Shown here in pieces: positions 43,403 through 52,447 of a stretch of DNA of 52,447 nucleotides (position 1 is its first letter; every line of letters begins with the position of its first letter). The stretch covers positions 1-52,447 of the forward strand of contig JAZDJJ010000144.1 of the NCBI GenBank assembly GCA_043804035.1, given 5' to 3'. A program made the translations under genes and the position numbers. Source of the stretch: JAZDJJ01 sp043804035 (GTDB lineage: Bacteria; Bacteroidota; Bacteroidia; Palsa-948). The notes under the pieces are model-generated. The model did no database searches, was not told the origin of the DNA, and saw nothing but the letters and a program-made list of their open reading frames with translations.

Positions 43403-44788
43403 ATGTTCTACGATATTATCATCATCGGCTCCGGACCTGGCGGATATGTTGCCGCCATTCGTGCTTCGCAACTTGGAATGAAAACTGCCATCGTTGAACA
43501 TGCTGAACTTGGAGGCATTTGTTTGAACTGGGGATGCATTCCCACCAAAGCACTTTTGAAATCTGCACAAGTGTTTGAATATTTGAAACATGCTTCCGAC
43601 TATGGAATAAAAGTGAATGGCAGCGAAATAGATTTTGCCACAGTGATAAAACGTTCTCGCGATGTAGCAAATGGAATGAGTAAAGGTGTTGGGTTTTTGA
43701 TGAAGAAAAATAAAATTGATGTGATAAAAGGATTTGGAAAAGTGAATACAGAAAAAAAAGTTGAAGTAAAAAATGACGCAGGGGAAACAACAATATACAA
43801 TTCAAAAAATATCATCATTGCCGTTGGCGCACACGCTCGCCAACTTCCGAATATTCCATTTACAGAAGGAAAAATTATCGGCTACCGCGAAGCAATGACT
43901 CTTCCGAACCTTCCAAAGTCAATGGTGGTGGTTGGTTCAGGTGCTATAGGAAGTGAGTTTGCTTATTTCTATTCAGCAATGGGAACAAAAGTTACACTTG
44001 TAGAATTCTTACCTGCTGTTGTCCCGCTTGAAGACGAAGACATTTCAAAACAATTAGAACGTTCATTCAAAAGAATGGGAATGACTGTGATGACTTCTTC
44101 CGAAGTTATTTCTGTAGATACAAAAGATATTTGTAAAGTAAAAATAAAAACTCCCAAAGGAGAACAAACCGTAGAGTGCGATATTGTTTTTTCAGCAGTG
44201 GGAATTGCTGCCAATTTATCAAATATTGGATTGGAAGAAGTGGGCATCGCTACCGACAAAGGAAAAATTCTTACCAATCAATATTATCAAACTAATATTC
44301 CGGGATATTATGCGATTGGTGATTGTGTTGGCGGACAAGCCCTTGCACATGTTGCATCAGCAGAAGGAATTATTTGTGTTGAAAAAATTGCGGGACATAA
44401 TCCCGAACCGCTTAATTACGACAACATTCCTTGCTGCACTTACACCTTGCCTGAAATTGCTTCTGTTGGCTACACCGAAAAACAGGCGAAAGAAAAAGGA
44501 TTTGAAATTAAAGCAGGAAAGTTTCCATTCTCGGCTTCGGGTAAAGCAAGTGCAGCAGGACACAGAGATGGTTTTGTAAAAATTATTTTTGACGCCAAAG
44601 ATGAAAAAATTCTTGGCGCACACATGATTGGCTACAATGTAACCGAAATGATTGCCGAAATTGTGGTTGCTCGCAAATTAAAAACCACAGGTAACGAAAT
44701 ATTAAGAAGTGTTCATCCGCATCCAACTATGTCAGAAGCAATAATGGAAGCAACAGCAAATGCTTATGGGGAAGCGATACATTTATAA
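43403..44788 (+). CDS. lpdA: Dihydrolipoyl dehydrogenase
   Basis: 461 residues. FAD-binding GSGPGG is at 9-14, the redox disulfide in GGICLNWGCIPTK (Cys40 and Cys45), the NAD-binding GSGAIGSEFA, and the second FAD site GYYAIGDCVGG. The C-terminal catalytic pair lies in HPHPTMSEAIMEA. The E3 component reoxidises lipoamide in 2-oxoacid dehydrogenase or glycine cleavage complexes. No E1 or E2 genes are adjacent, so which complex it serves cannot be told here. Confidence 0.96.
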   Translation: MFYDIIIIGSGPGGYVAAIRASQLGMKTAIVEHAELGGICLNWGCIPTKALLKSAQVFEYLKHASDYGIKVNGSEIDFATVIKRSRDVANGMSKGVGFLMKKNKIDVIKGFGKVNTEKKVEVKNDAGETTIYNSKNIIIAVGAHARQLPNIPFTEGKIIGYREAMTLPNLPKSMVVVGSGAIGSEFAYFYSAMGTKVTLVEFLPAVVPLEDEDISKQLERSFKRMGMTVMTSSEVISVDTKDICKVKIKTPKGEQTVECDIVFSAVGIAANLSNIGLEEVGIATDKGKILTNQYYQTNIPGYYAIGDCVGGQALAHVASAEGIICVEKIAGHNPEPLNYDNIPCCTYTLPEIASVGYTEKQAKEKGFEIKAGKFPFSASGKASAAGHRDGFVKIIFDAKDEKILGAHMIGYNVTEMIAEIVVARKLKTTGNEILRSVHPHPTMSEAIMEATANAYGEAIHL

Positions 44789-44829
44789 ACTAATTTTTTG
44801 AAGTAGGAACTATCTTTTTTAAATTTTTG

Positions 44830-45058
44830 GTTACTATTTAGAATGGTTAACAAAAAAAATTTAATTCGTCAGGAGAAAATGGAAAATAGTATGGAAGCAA
44901 TGTGAAAAAAGAAAATAAAAAAAACCACTATCCGGACATTTCAATATCTGAATTTTTCTATTTTCTAATTACTTATTTCTTTTTTCTATACCATTTTCTG
45001 TTTTCACATAACCAAATACTTGTATTGAGCTTGCCGAAATAAATGACCTAACAGTAAC
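44830..45058. repeat. Dispersed ~230-bp repeat, copy 2 (inverted relative to 16774-17010)
   Basis: Read on the minus strand, it runs from TTACTGTTAGGTCATTTATT to TAAATAGTAAC, as copy 1 does. Copy 2 has its own 23-nt insertion at about 45018-45040, containing TTGAGCTTGCCGAAAT, the end sequence of the 35383-35482 element. The repeat runs through the last codons and stop of the bioF-like gene. Confidence 0.85.
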
Positions 45059-46199
45059 AATTTTTCACAATAGAAGTCAGTAGCCCATTCAAGTCCTGTT
45101 CTGTATTAAATGTGTGAAGACAAATCCGTATCCGTTCTTTTCCTTTTGGAACTGTGGGACTTAAAATTGGACGTACATCAAAGCCATCTCTTTGAATCAG
45201 GGAAGATAATCTTTTTGTGTTTTCATTTCCAACCGAAACAAGATATTGAACAGGACTAAAACTATTTCCAAAACCTAATGATTTATGTTCTTCTATATTT
45301 TGTTTAAATATCTTTATTAAGTTGTTGATATGCAGTATTTTATCTTTTGATTTTTTGAGTAATTCATAAGACGATTTTATTGCGATTAAATTATGAATCG
45401 GAAGTGCTGTTGTGTAAATAAACGAACGAGAAAAATTGATAAGAAAATTTCTAAGTGTTTGACTGCCCAAAACGATTGCTCCATGACAACCGAGTGCCTT
45501 TCCGAAAGTATGAACACGGGCAAAAACTTTTTCATAAAGATTCAATTCAACAACTCTTCCTTCTCCTTTACTTCCAAAAATTCCGGTAGCGTGTGCTTCA
45601 TCAACAATCAGATTTGTTTTATACTCTTCACACAAAGAAACAATTTCTTTCAGGGGAGCAAAATCCCCACCCATTGAGTAAACACTTTCAACAATAATAA
45701 AACATGATGAGTTTTCTTTTCTATTGTTTCGGAAAAATTTCTGACGCTCTTCAAGATGAATTAAATCATTATGGCGAAAAGGAAATGATTCTGCTTTGGA
45801 AAGACGAATCCCATCATAAATAGAAGCGTGAGAAAGTTCATCATATAAAATAATATCATTCTTCTGCGCCACAGAAGAAATCAAACCAATGTTAGCATCA
45901 TATCCTGAATTAAAAATCAATCCTGCTTCGGCTTTATGAAAACCGGCAATAAATGTTTCTAATTCTTCAGCATACTGAGAATTTCCTGTGAGAAGACGAG
46001 AACCAGTTGAACCAGAAAAATTGAATGTTGGATATTGAATAATTTCCGAATCAATAAGGTTTTTCAATTCTTTACATCTTGCAAAACCTAAATAGTCGTT
46101 AGAGCAAAAATCAATCAATTTACCAGAAGAAGAAAGGGAACGAAAATTTGCATTTTGCTTTCTTTCATCTAAATATTTTTGAAGGAATATATCTTTCAA
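45048..46199 (-). CDS. bioF: 8-amino-7-oxononanoate synthase-like PLP enzyme
   Basis: 383 residues of the alpha-oxoamine synthase family. DFCSNDYLGFA is near the N-terminus, SGSTGSRLLTGN follows, VDEAHATGIFG has the PLP-contacting Asp200, and the Schiff-base lysine is Lys234 in TFGKALGCHGA. BioF condenses pimeloyl thioester with alanine in biotin synthesis. Glycine C-acetyltransferase is the main alternative; no other biotin genes are here to decide. It is last in a leftward nadK-outer membrane protein-bioF group. The dispersed repeat overlaps its 3' end. Confidence 0.85.
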   Translation of the reverse strand: MKDIFLQKYLDERKQNANFRSLSSSGKLIDFCSNDYLGFARCKELKNLIDSEIIQYPTFNFSGSTGSRLLTGNSQYAEELETFIAGFHKAEAGLIFNSGYDANIGLISSVAQKNDIILYDELSHASIYDGIRLSKAESFPFRHNDLIHLEERQKFFRNNRKENSSCFIIVESVYSMGGDFAPLKEIVSLCEEYKTNLIVDEAHATGIFGSKGEGRVVELNLYEKVFARVHTFGKALGCHGAIVLGSQTLRNFLINFSRSFIYTTALPIHNLIAIKSSYELLKKSKDKILHINNLIKIFKQNIEEHKSLGFGNSFSPVQYLVSVGNENTKRLSSLIQRDGFDVRPILSPTVPKGKERIRICLHTFNTEQDLNGLLTSIVKNCYC

Positions 46200-46220
46200 G
46201 AAAAGGAATTTATAATTGAA

Positions 46221-46934
46221 TTATTGAGCAAAGTTAACGCGTATTCCGCTAATGATGCTAACAGAAAAAACACGATGAATAATTTCAACGGGTCCTTCTG
46301 TATCGGCATTATTATAATATTTATATTCAAAACTAGGAGTTAGGAAAATAAAAACCCGCGGATACACTTCATAATCGGCTGTAATTCCTGTATTTAAAAG
46401 AAAACAAAATGGCCATGTACGGTCGTCAATGAAATTAAACCGTTTAACATTTGTGTATCCAAACCAGCCAAGATGGGTATTCAAATTGAAAGAATATTTT
46501 TTATTAGAATCATATTTAAACGGCACCTCCATCTGAAAAAACATTTTATCAAATCTTAATCCTTCGTCAAACAAAATAAATTTTTCTCCTCGTTCAGAAT
46601 AAACCTCCAGTTCGGCGAGATAGTGCATCTCAAAAGAAATTCCCATTCCTAATCGTACTTTTTTAATTGGAGCCATAACATTTACTTCATAATGCTGAGT
46701 GGGGCTGTTGGCTCGGAATTTGAAATCTTCTGTACTCATCACCGAACCGTTTTTATTGTAAAACTCAGTACTTTTAAAAGACGAATTCCATCGTGCAGTT
46801 CCTATTCCATATCCGAGAGCAATAAGGTATTTATCTCTTTTATTCTTTTTACCGAAATACATGGTGGTTGGGAGTTGAGAAAATACAAAAGTTGTAGAAA
46901 AAAGAAAGCAAATTATAATAAAGAAAAATTTCAT
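46221..46934 (-). CDS. Putative outer-membrane beta-barrel protein
   Basis: 237 residues from the ATG at 46934; an in-frame TTG 12 bases earlier is less likely. A signal peptide (MKFFFIIICFLFSTTFVFSQ) precedes alternating strands such as YLIALGYGIGTARW, HYEVNVMAPI and FIFLTPSFEYKYYN. The last residues are SGIRVNFAQ. No family is recognised. It lies 20 bp after nadK and 21 bp before bioF on the same strand, so the three are probably cotranscribed. Confidence 0.6.
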   Translation of the reverse strand: MKFFFIIICFLFSTTFVFSQLPTTMYFGKKNKRDKYLIALGYGIGTARWNSSFKSTEFYNKNGSVMSTEDFKFRANSPTQHYEVNVMAPIKKVRLGMGISFEMHYLAELEVYSERGEKFILFDEGLRFDKMFFQMEVPFKYDSNKKYSFNLNTHLGWFGYTNVKRFNFIDDRTWPFCFLLNTGITADYEVYPRVFIFLTPSFEYKYYNNADTEGPVEIIHRVFSVSIISGIRVNFAQ

Positions 46935-46954
46935 TTGAATTTGCAATAAAGTTA

Positions 46955-47833
46955 TTAATTTCTTCTATCCATACCCCACATCAGTTTGTTTCGGATAGTG
47001 GAAAGAAAATTATAATTTTCAAGTTTGATGAGTGAAATACAAAAATCGGCTTTTTTAATGATTAGTTCAACAGAAGTCGGAACGGTTGCGAAACGTGAAT
47101 CTAATGAAACAAGAAATCCTGCACTTCTGCTATTTACCTTCAGCATAATTGATTCATCAGAAGAAATTATGATTGGCCGAACATTCAGATTATGCGGGGC
47201 AATTGGCGTGATGATAAAATTATCAGAGTTTGGCATAACGATAGGACCGCCACAACTGAGTGAGTAAGCTGTGGATCCTGTTGGTGAAGCAACAATAAGT
47301 CCGTCTGCCCAATAGGAATTTAGAAACTTTTCATCTAAATATGTGTGAATGGTAATCATAGAAGAAGAATCTTTTTTTTGAACACTAATATCATTGAGCG
47401 CAAAATTTTCTTCTCCGAAAACTTTTTGTTTTGTTTCTAGTTCTAGTAAAATACGTTTATCTAACGAATATTTTTTATTGATTACTGCATCAACTACCAA
47501 TTCAACTTCTTCTTGCGAAACATCAGATAAAAATCCAAGCCGCCCTGTGTTTATTCCTATTATAGGGATATTAGAATCTCGCACAAGAGTAATAGTTTCC
47601 AATAATGTTCCATCACCTCCGATGCTGAAAAGAAATTCTACTTTACCTTTTATATCCTGATGAGAAACGAAAATATTTTTTTTATCCACTTTCACCAAAC
47701 CTTCAAGATGTTTCACGAATGGTTCATATACCAGCACATCAACACGGGAATTTTCTAATTTCAAAAAAAGCGATTGAATGACTTTTCCTAAAGTTTTAGG
47801 ATTAAATGCACGACCGTAAATTGCAATTTTCAT
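46955..47833 (-). CDS. nadK: NAD kinase
   Basis: 292 residues. The NAD kinase motif GGDGT is at 72-76 (FSIGGDGTLLET). INTGRLGFL follows, as does the conserved GLIVASPTGSTAYSLSCGGP. It phosphorylates NAD to NADP in the cytoplasm. The length and start are normal. It is first in a leftward group of three. Confidence 0.95.
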   Translation of the reverse strand: MKIAIYGRAFNPKTLGKVIQSLFLKLENSRVDVLVYEPFVKHLEGLVKVDKKNIFVSHQDIKGKVEFLFSIGGDGTLLETITLVRDSNIPIIGINTGRLGFLSDVSQEEVELVVDAVINKKYSLDKRILLELETKQKVFGEENFALNDISVQKKDSSSMITIHTYLDEKFLNSYWADGLIVASPTGSTAYSLSCGGPIVMPNSDNFIITPIAPHNLNVRPIIISSDESIMLKVNSRSAGFLVSLDSRFATVPTSVELIIKKADFCISLIKLENYNFLSTIRNKLMWGMDRRN

Positions 47834-47856
47834 AGTATATGAAATATATATATTTA

Positions 47857-47864
47857 CAAATGTA
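47857..47864 (-). promoter_or_regulatory. -7 element TACATTTG upstream of nadK
   Basis: On the minus strand this is an exact TAnnTTTG match, about 24 bases before the nadK start. The -33 position is not obvious. The divergent folP gene starts 140 bp to the right. Confidence 0.5.
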
Positions 47865-48003
47865 CAAATGAAAACTTTAAATCAAATGTTTTTTAAAAAA
47901 TATAGGACTTTTCTTTTTTGCATCTTTGAGTTATTTTTAAGTAACCCATTTTCATTAACCACCAAATAAAAAAAATCAATCTGACAATTCATTAATCTAT
48001 CAA

Positions 48004-48834
48004 ATGCAATTACAGTTCAAAAATAGAACATTGTCTCTTGCTTCGCCAATTGTAATGGGCATCCTGAATGTTACACCGGATTCGTTTTTTGACGGAGGAA
48101 AATTTATAGATGAAAATTTTATTCTATCTCAAACAGAAAAGATGCTTAATGAAGGAGCAGATATTATTGATATTGGCGGATGTTCTACTCGCCCGGGAGT
48201 TCAAACTGTTAGTGAAGAAACAGAACTTACCCGACTGATTCCTGCAATCAAAATCATTCGGAATAAATTTCGTGACGCTATTATTTCTATAGACACATTC
48301 AGAAGTGATATTGCTGAAAAATCTATTGATGCAGGAGCCGACATGATAAATGATATTTCGGGTGGAACCATAGATAATAATATGTTTGATATAATTGCCA
48401 AACATAATGTTCCTTATGTATTAATGCACATTCAGGGAACTCCACAAACAATGCAACAAAATCCTCACTATGAAAATGTTGTTGAAGAAGTAAAAAAATA
48501 TTTTGCTGAAAAAATTATTCTGCTAAAAAATTCAGGGGTGAAACAAATTATCATTGATCCGGGATTTGGTTTTGGAAAAACTCTTGAACATAATTATTCT
48601 CTGTTAAACAATCTCTGCTCATTCAAATCATTCGGACTTCCATTGCTCGCTGGAGTTTCCAGAAAATCAATGATAAACAAAATTCTTGGCATAAAACCCG
48701 AAGAAGCATTGAACGGCACAACTGTAATAAACACAATTGCATTATTGAATGGAGCAAATATTTTGCGCGTGCACGATGTAAAAGAAGCAAAAGAAGTAAT
48801 CAAAATCTATAAGTTTAAAGTTTGGAGTGCATAA
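48004..48834 (+). CDS. folP: Dihydropteroate synthase
   Basis: 276 residues. The N-terminal motif MGILNVTPDSFFDGGKF and the DIIDIGGCSTRPG loop bind the pterin substrate. INDISGGTID, LMHIQGTPQTMQ and ISRKS-like GVSRKSMI also match. It joins 6-hydroxymethyl-dihydropterin pyrophosphate with p-aminobenzoate in folate synthesis and is the target of sulfonamides. It appears to be monocistronic. Confidence 0.95.
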   Translation: MQLQFKNRTLSLASPIVMGILNVTPDSFFDGGKFIDENFILSQTEKMLNEGADIIDIGGCSTRPGVQTVSEETELTRLIPAIKIIRNKFRDAIISIDTFRSDIAEKSIDAGADMINDISGGTIDNNMFDIIAKHNVPYVLMHIQGTPQTMQQNPHYENVVEEVKKYFAEKIILLKNSGVKQIIIDPGFGFGKTLEHNYSLLNNLCSFKSFGLPLLAGVSRKSMINKILGIKPEEALNGTTVINTIALLNGANILRVHDVKEAKEVIKIYKFKVWSA

Positions 48835-48876
48835 AGTTTTTGATACAATCTTATTATTTTTTTAACTTGATAATTC

Positions 48877-48895
48877 CCTGCAGTTTGCCGCAGGG
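48877..48895. terminator. Possible bidirectional terminator hairpin between convergent genes
   Basis: CCCTGC (48877-48882) and GCAGGG (48890-48895) form a 6-bp stem around a 7-nt loop, midway between the folP stop and the protease stop. Only a weak T run (TTGTT) follows, so its efficiency as a terminator is doubtful. Confidence 0.4.
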
Positions 48896-48970
48896 TTGTT
48901 CATTACACAACAAAAGAATTTGATAATACAATAACGTGATGAAGCTAAACAGTATAAATATATACTCTCC

Positions 48971-51880
48971 TCATCTTACAATTGCAAATTTTTTCGTAAT
49001 AGTTGATTCACCATCTTTCAGTTGGTAGTAGTACATACCACTGCTGATTTTGGATACATCAAAAGTTTTTTCATGAATATCCCAAACAAGTTTTTCGGCA
49101 GTCATTACAACCTGACCAACTGAATTCATAATGGCAAGTGAGGTATTATTGTTTTTCGGAACATTATATCTGATGGTAATAAAATCAGAAGCAGGATTAG
49201 GATAATGCCATATTTCAAAATTATTATTTTCAATATCATTAACACTTACTATGCAGTTGTTATCGTATTTATATTGTGCAGCGCAGGCGCTTGTTTGAAT
49301 GTCGGCAAGATTATCTCCGGCAATAAGTGCAAAAGCAACTTCAATACTATCTCCGGCATTTATTGTAAAAGGACCGGTACTCACGCAATCAAACACATCT
49401 CCACCTCCTGCCGCCGCATAACCATCAGTAGCGCGATTAGTTGATAACACAGTAAATTTTTTTGCCGTAAAAAAATCAACGGGACTAACACCACCATTGC
49501 CATTCGGAACATTATCAATAGTATAATGAAGCGCAGGTCCGGTGGAAAGTAATTTTATGGCGGCATATTTTCCACCGGCAGCAGTATGCCAAACATATCC
49601 CATTTTATTTGCAGCATCATACGCTCCTTTATTTTGCCATGCATTAGTGATATCCCAATCTGCTATGATACCTGCATACAAAGTATCAAGTGTGCTGTTG
49701 TTAGTATTTTTTATTTTATATTTTACAAGGATAAACTTTCGGTAAGGAACTGTTGACCATGCATAAGCGCTATGATGCACTTCAACGGGAATAATTGATG
49801 TGGAAGACGAATCATTGAACTTTCCTTCAACATCAAAATCAGAAACCACAGCAGGATTATTTCGGCAAACGCGGGAAAGAGTTTTAAAATCATTGTTGGC
49901 GGTACTTGATTCGCGGAACATATCAGAAACTTTTGTTGGAGATGTTCCAATCATCAAGCTCATTTCATAGAGTAAATTTTCGGCAGTAGGTAATTGATAT
50001 TGAAACCCGATACCTTGCATCTGACCAAACAGATTGTAGCCAGTTCTTCCTCTACTTGTGATAGTAGTGAATACATCATTTACAGTAACATTAACAAAGT
50101 CAACATTCACAATAATATCAAAGTACTGGCTGCTGGAATAAGTACCATCGGTAATTGTTATTTTAAATTTCAAGTTTTGATTTATAGGTGCATTTGAGGC
50201 AATAGTAATCCGAAATGGATCTACATTATTGTTCCTCGTTCCAAGAGTAGCAAGTGCGCCTATTATTGTACTGCTGTCAACAAGAGCAGGCAAAGTTCCT
50301 GAGGAAACAGAAGCAACAGTGAGTGTAGCAATACAATTGCTGGATATTGCATCAAGATAGTTAGTAAAAACACCAGAAAAATATAAGGTTTCGCCGGGCA
50401 AAAAAATATTATCATTATTATCAGTAACAGTAATAGGATTCATTATTACCGATTTGGCTGCTTGCGTAAGAGCATTATACATATTTATTCTTCCTTTGCC
50501 GAGTTTGCCTTGTGAATAAAGTAATTGAGTATTATTATTATTACCTGTTAATATATTGCAAGTTTGTTTCAGTTTTTCAGCTGCCTGAAGACAGTTAGTA
50601 TAAGTATAATTAAAGTATGCTTGAATCAGTCCTGCAGCACCAGCAGAAACAGGGCAAGCCATAGAAGTTCCGCTCAATGCAGTATAACTACTGTTAGCCC
50701 AAGTGGAATAGATGCCGTCTCCGGGAGCACTCCAGTCAACATCATTTCCGTGATCAGAAAAATTAGATCTGGAATCATCATTTGTTGAAGAAGCAACACG
50801 ATAAACATTATTAGAAGAAGAAGGATATACTTGCTGATTAATACCACCATTTCCAGCAGAAGCGAACACCGCAACATTTTTATTTATTACAGCATAATCA
50901 ATAATACTTTGTTCATAATCGCCACCGCCGGGTGTTCCCCAAGAGCAACTGATGATATTGCATCCATGGTCTGCAGCATATATTATACCTTGGTAAGCGG
51001 CAATTAATGATCCACTTGCATTAGCAACTTTTACGGGAAGAAATTTGGTATTGAATCCCGGGCTGGCAACGCCGGTTACATTGTTTGTTGCTGCACATGC
51101 ATCTCCAGAAGTGGCAACACCATGAGCATTGCCTTGCCATGTGGGATCGCGATCATTCATTCCAACATCCCATCCATAGTAGTTATCAATATATCCATCA
51201 CCATCATCGTCAATTCCATTCACAGCAGGACCATCGGCTGTATTATATTTTATGTCTGCTTGAAGGTCGGGATGGTTAAGTTGGAAGCCAGTGTCGGTAA
51301 TTCCTATTACAATACTTGCACTACCTGTGTACATAGTCCATGCATCAGTAGCGTTAATGCTTCCGGGAACATTTCCCCGTAGATGATACTGTGAAACCCA
51401 TCCTGTATCGCTTGGATTAAGATGAATTTTGGGGATATACCAAGGTTCAGCATATTCCACATAACCGAGTGAAAGCAATTGATTGATTACTTTATTCAGT
51501 GCAACATCAGCAGTGTACTTAAAAGAATAGATAAGCGAAAGGTCAACCATTTGTTGTTCCATTGAATTTCTTTCATGCACCGGTGCTTCGTGGTTGGGAT
51601 ATATTTTAGCAAGATTTTGCTCCCCGATAAAATTCATAAAATCATTTATCGCAAAAAGATTATCAATAGAATTGACTCTGCAGTTCTGCCGATACTGTGG
51701 TTTTACTTTGAAGATGATAGTTTTAGAAAGATAATCTTCACCATCTTTTAAATTCTCCGGTATTTTGTAGAATTTTTTTGCGGGATTATTCGGAATGATG
51801 ACTCTCGCATTGTTTCCGGCAAATACAAATATGAAACTACATGTAATTGTAGCGCAAAGAAGTAATAATTTTTTTTTCAT
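48971..51880 (-). CDS. Subtilisin-like (S8) protease with T9SS sorting domain
   Basis: 969 residues. A signal peptide (about 1-21) and an inhibitor-like propeptide (about 50-150) precede the S8 domain. Its triad is Asp196 (GITDTGF), His253 (GNAHGVA) and Ser406 (SGTSMACP), with Asn344 in the oxyanion region. A Ca-binding-like loop, NGIDDDGDGYIDN, is at 221-233. The last about 80 residues (WHYPNPASDF to KKFAIVR) form the type A sorting domain recognised by the type IX secretion system, so the protein is secreted or attached to the surface. Its start abuts the stop of the upstream gene. Confidence 0.94.
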   Translation of the reverse strand: MKKKLLLLCATITCSFIFVFAGNNARVIIPNNPAKKFYKIPENLKDGEDYLSKTIIFKVKPQYRQNCRVNSIDNLFAINDFMNFIGEQNLAKIYPNHEAPVHERNSMEQQMVDLSLIYSFKYTADVALNKVINQLLSLGYVEYAEPWYIPKIHLNPSDTGWVSQYHLRGNVPGSINATDAWTMYTGSASIVIGITDTGFQLNHPDLQADIKYNTADGPAVNGIDDDGDGYIDNYYGWDVGMNDRDPTWQGNAHGVATSGDACAATNNVTGVASPGFNTKFLPVKVANASGSLIAAYQGIIYAADHGCNIISCSWGTPGGGDYEQSIIDYAVINKNVAVFASAGNGGINQQVYPSSSNNVYRVASSTNDDSRSNFSDHGNDVDWSAPGDGIYSTWANSSYTALSGTSMACPVSAGAAGLIQAYFNYTYTNCLQAAEKLKQTCNILTGNNNNTQLLYSQGKLGKGRINMYNALTQAAKSVIMNPITVTDNNDNIFLPGETLYFSGVFTNYLDAISSNCIATLTVASVSSGTLPALVDSSTIIGALATLGTRNNNVDPFRITIASNAPINQNLKFKITITDGTYSSSQYFDIIVNVDFVNVTVNDVFTTITSRGRTGYNLFGQMQGIGFQYQLPTAENLLYEMSLMIGTSPTKVSDMFRESSTANNDFKTLSRVCRNNPAVVSDFDVEGKFNDSSSTSIIPVEVHHSAYAWSTVPYRKFILVKYKIKNTNNSTLDTLYAGIIADWDITNAWQNKGAYDAANKMGYVWHTAAGGKYAAIKLLSTGPALHYTIDNVPNGNGGVSPVDFFTAKKFTVLSTNRATDGYAAAGGGDVFDCVSTGPFTINAGDSIEVAFALIAGDNLADIQTSACAAQYKYDNNCIVSVNDIENNNFEIWHYPNPASDFITIRYNVPKNNNTSLAIMNSVGQVVMTAEKLVWDIHEKTFDVSKISSGMYYYQLKDGESTITKKFAIVR

Positions 51881-52327
51881 TTATTTATCAGGTAAATTTT
51901 TTACGAAGTTAAAGGTATTATTTTTATAATCAATCTTGCAACAAAAATGTTTCAAGCCATTAGTAACAGTAAGATATTCGGCTTTTTTCCCTTTACCTAT
52001 ATTATACATAGCAACTTGGTGAAATGCGTCTTGTGTAATTTTTATCGTTGGCGATTTACACTCAATAATCATCCATATATTTCCGGTTTTATTAAAAACA
52101 ATAATATCACTTCGCTTTTTCAAACGATTGTATTTCAATCCGCTTTCAACGGCAATCAACGATGCGGGATATTTTTTCTTTTGAATCAAATATTGAATAA
52201 AATTTTGCCTGACCCATTCTTCGGGAGTGAGTGCAACAAATTTTTTTCGGACGGAATCAAAAATCTGAATTCCTTTTTCTGATTTCTGAATACGGAATTT
52301 ATATTCGGGAAGATTGAGTTTAAGCAT
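51881..52327 (-). CDS. HsdR N-terminal-like (HSDR_N_2) nuclease-fold protein
   Basis: 148 residues from the ATG at 52327; an in-frame TTG nine bases earlier is less likely. It resembles the HSDR_N_2 family: PEEWVRQNFIQYLIQKKKYP, RSDIIVFNKTGNIWMIIECKSP and AFHQVAMYN. The D...ExK core of PD-(D/E)XK nucleases is visible (Asp in RSDIIVF, then ECK). No other type I restriction genes are present; stand-alone copies are widespread in Bacteroidota and of unknown function. The stop and the protease start are end to end. Confidence 0.82.
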   Translation of the reverse strand: MLKLNLPEYKFRIQKSEKGIQIFDSVRKKFVALTPEEWVRQNFIQYLIQKKKYPASLIAVESGLKYNRLKKRSDIIVFNKTGNIWMIIECKSPTIKITQDAFHQVAMYNIGKGKKAEYLTVTNGLKHFCCKIDYKNNTFNFVKNLPDK

Positions 52328-52346
52328 GCTTATCAAATAATTATAT

Positions 52347-52354
52347 TACATTTG
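52347..52354 (+). promoter_or_regulatory. -7 element TACATTTG before the last gene
   Basis: Exact TAnnTTTG match 34 bp before the ATG at 52389. It lies in the divergent interval between the HsdR_N-like gene and this one. No good -33 element is seen. Confidence 0.5.
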
Positions 52355-52388
52355 CCAACATCAAAAATAATCTTTAACCTTAATTTCT

Positions 52389-52447
52389 ATGAAAACACTT
52401 ACTTCTTTATCAATCGTTGCAGCAGTAGCATTTTGCTTTTCTGTAGC
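52389..52447 (+). CDS. Start of an exported protein, cut by the window end
   Basis: Only 19 codons are visible (MKTLTSLSIVAAVAFCFSV). They read as a signal peptide: a Lys followed by a hydrophobic stretch, with a Cys at residue 16 that might or might not be lipidated. The product cannot be named. Confidence 0.55.
   Translation, partial: MKTLTSLSIVAAVAFCFSV

Noticed and set aside
45048..46199. Assignment as glycine C-acetyltransferase (kbl)
   Set aside because: It cannot be excluded, but no tdh gene is nearby and the sequence reads closer to BioF in the SGSTGSRLLTGN and CHGA regions, so bioF is used with reduced confidence.

Overview
The window is AT-rich DNA from a member of the Bacteroidota. 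The evidence is a subtilisin-like protease with a type IX secretion (Por) sorting domain, a fused SecDF, lipoproteins with Bacteroidota-style lipoboxes, a short ATP synthase epsilon subunit, a DUF4175 protein, an S46 dipeptidyl-peptidase, the trpEGDCFBA-aroF order, and -7 promoter elements of the form TAnnTTTG. Shine-Dalgarno sequences are not evident, so starts were chosen from protein features. I cannot name a genus.

Layout. 1-2490: the end of a PD-(D/E)XK-like protein, atpC, and a TMTC-like membrane protein with TPRs. 2514-3604: tRNA-Ser(GGA) and, convergent, hldD. 3612-8321: an accessory stretch rich in repeats, with a lipoprotein related to Rieske domains, a HEPN/MNT pair, an outer-membrane-like protein, a very basic exported protein and a TlpA-type thioredoxin lipoprotein. 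8322-15206: an M23 peptidase diverging from a coiled-coil protein-zapA-rny-wzm-wzt-methyltransferase series. 15210-22048: RNase G, a 31-residue COX24/AURKAIP1-like protein, the DUF4175 protein, an anti-sigma-type ATPase and adenylate kinase. 22049-25909: repeats, an ORF6N protein, gamma-glutamyltransferase, a HigBA toxin-antitoxin pair and a nested palindromic element. 26000-34822: purE, then a leftward group (small membrane protein, PstS-like lipoprotein, TPR protein, S46 peptidase) diverging from secDF. 35107-43188: an orphan antitoxin-like ORF, a palindromic repeat, and the complete tryptophan operon headed by a Trp-codon attenuator, with a DAHP synthase at its end. 43403-52447: lpdA, a leftward nadK-outer membrane protein-bioF group, folP, the T9SS protease with an HsdR_N-like gene before it, and the start of an exported protein.

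How the genes work together. The trp operon carries every step from chorismate to tryptophan plus the first shikimate step. Its 5' end encodes the peptide MKLFLNNWWWLFS and four RNA segments whose pairings fit classical transcription attenuation. Envelope functions recur: heptose epimerase, an ABC polysaccharide exporter with a methyltransferase, an M23 hydrolase, SecDF, and a secreted protease.

The clearest unexplained structure lies in dispersed non-coding repeats. One is a pair of inverted, about 230-bp copies 28 kb apart, each interrupted by a different small repeat unit. Others are a family ending in a conserved reading frame (NGIKIKKDL), elements bounded by TAGGACTTAYGCA, a palindrome abutting the trp promoter, and 7-bp repeats that have entered the ends or interior of trp genes.
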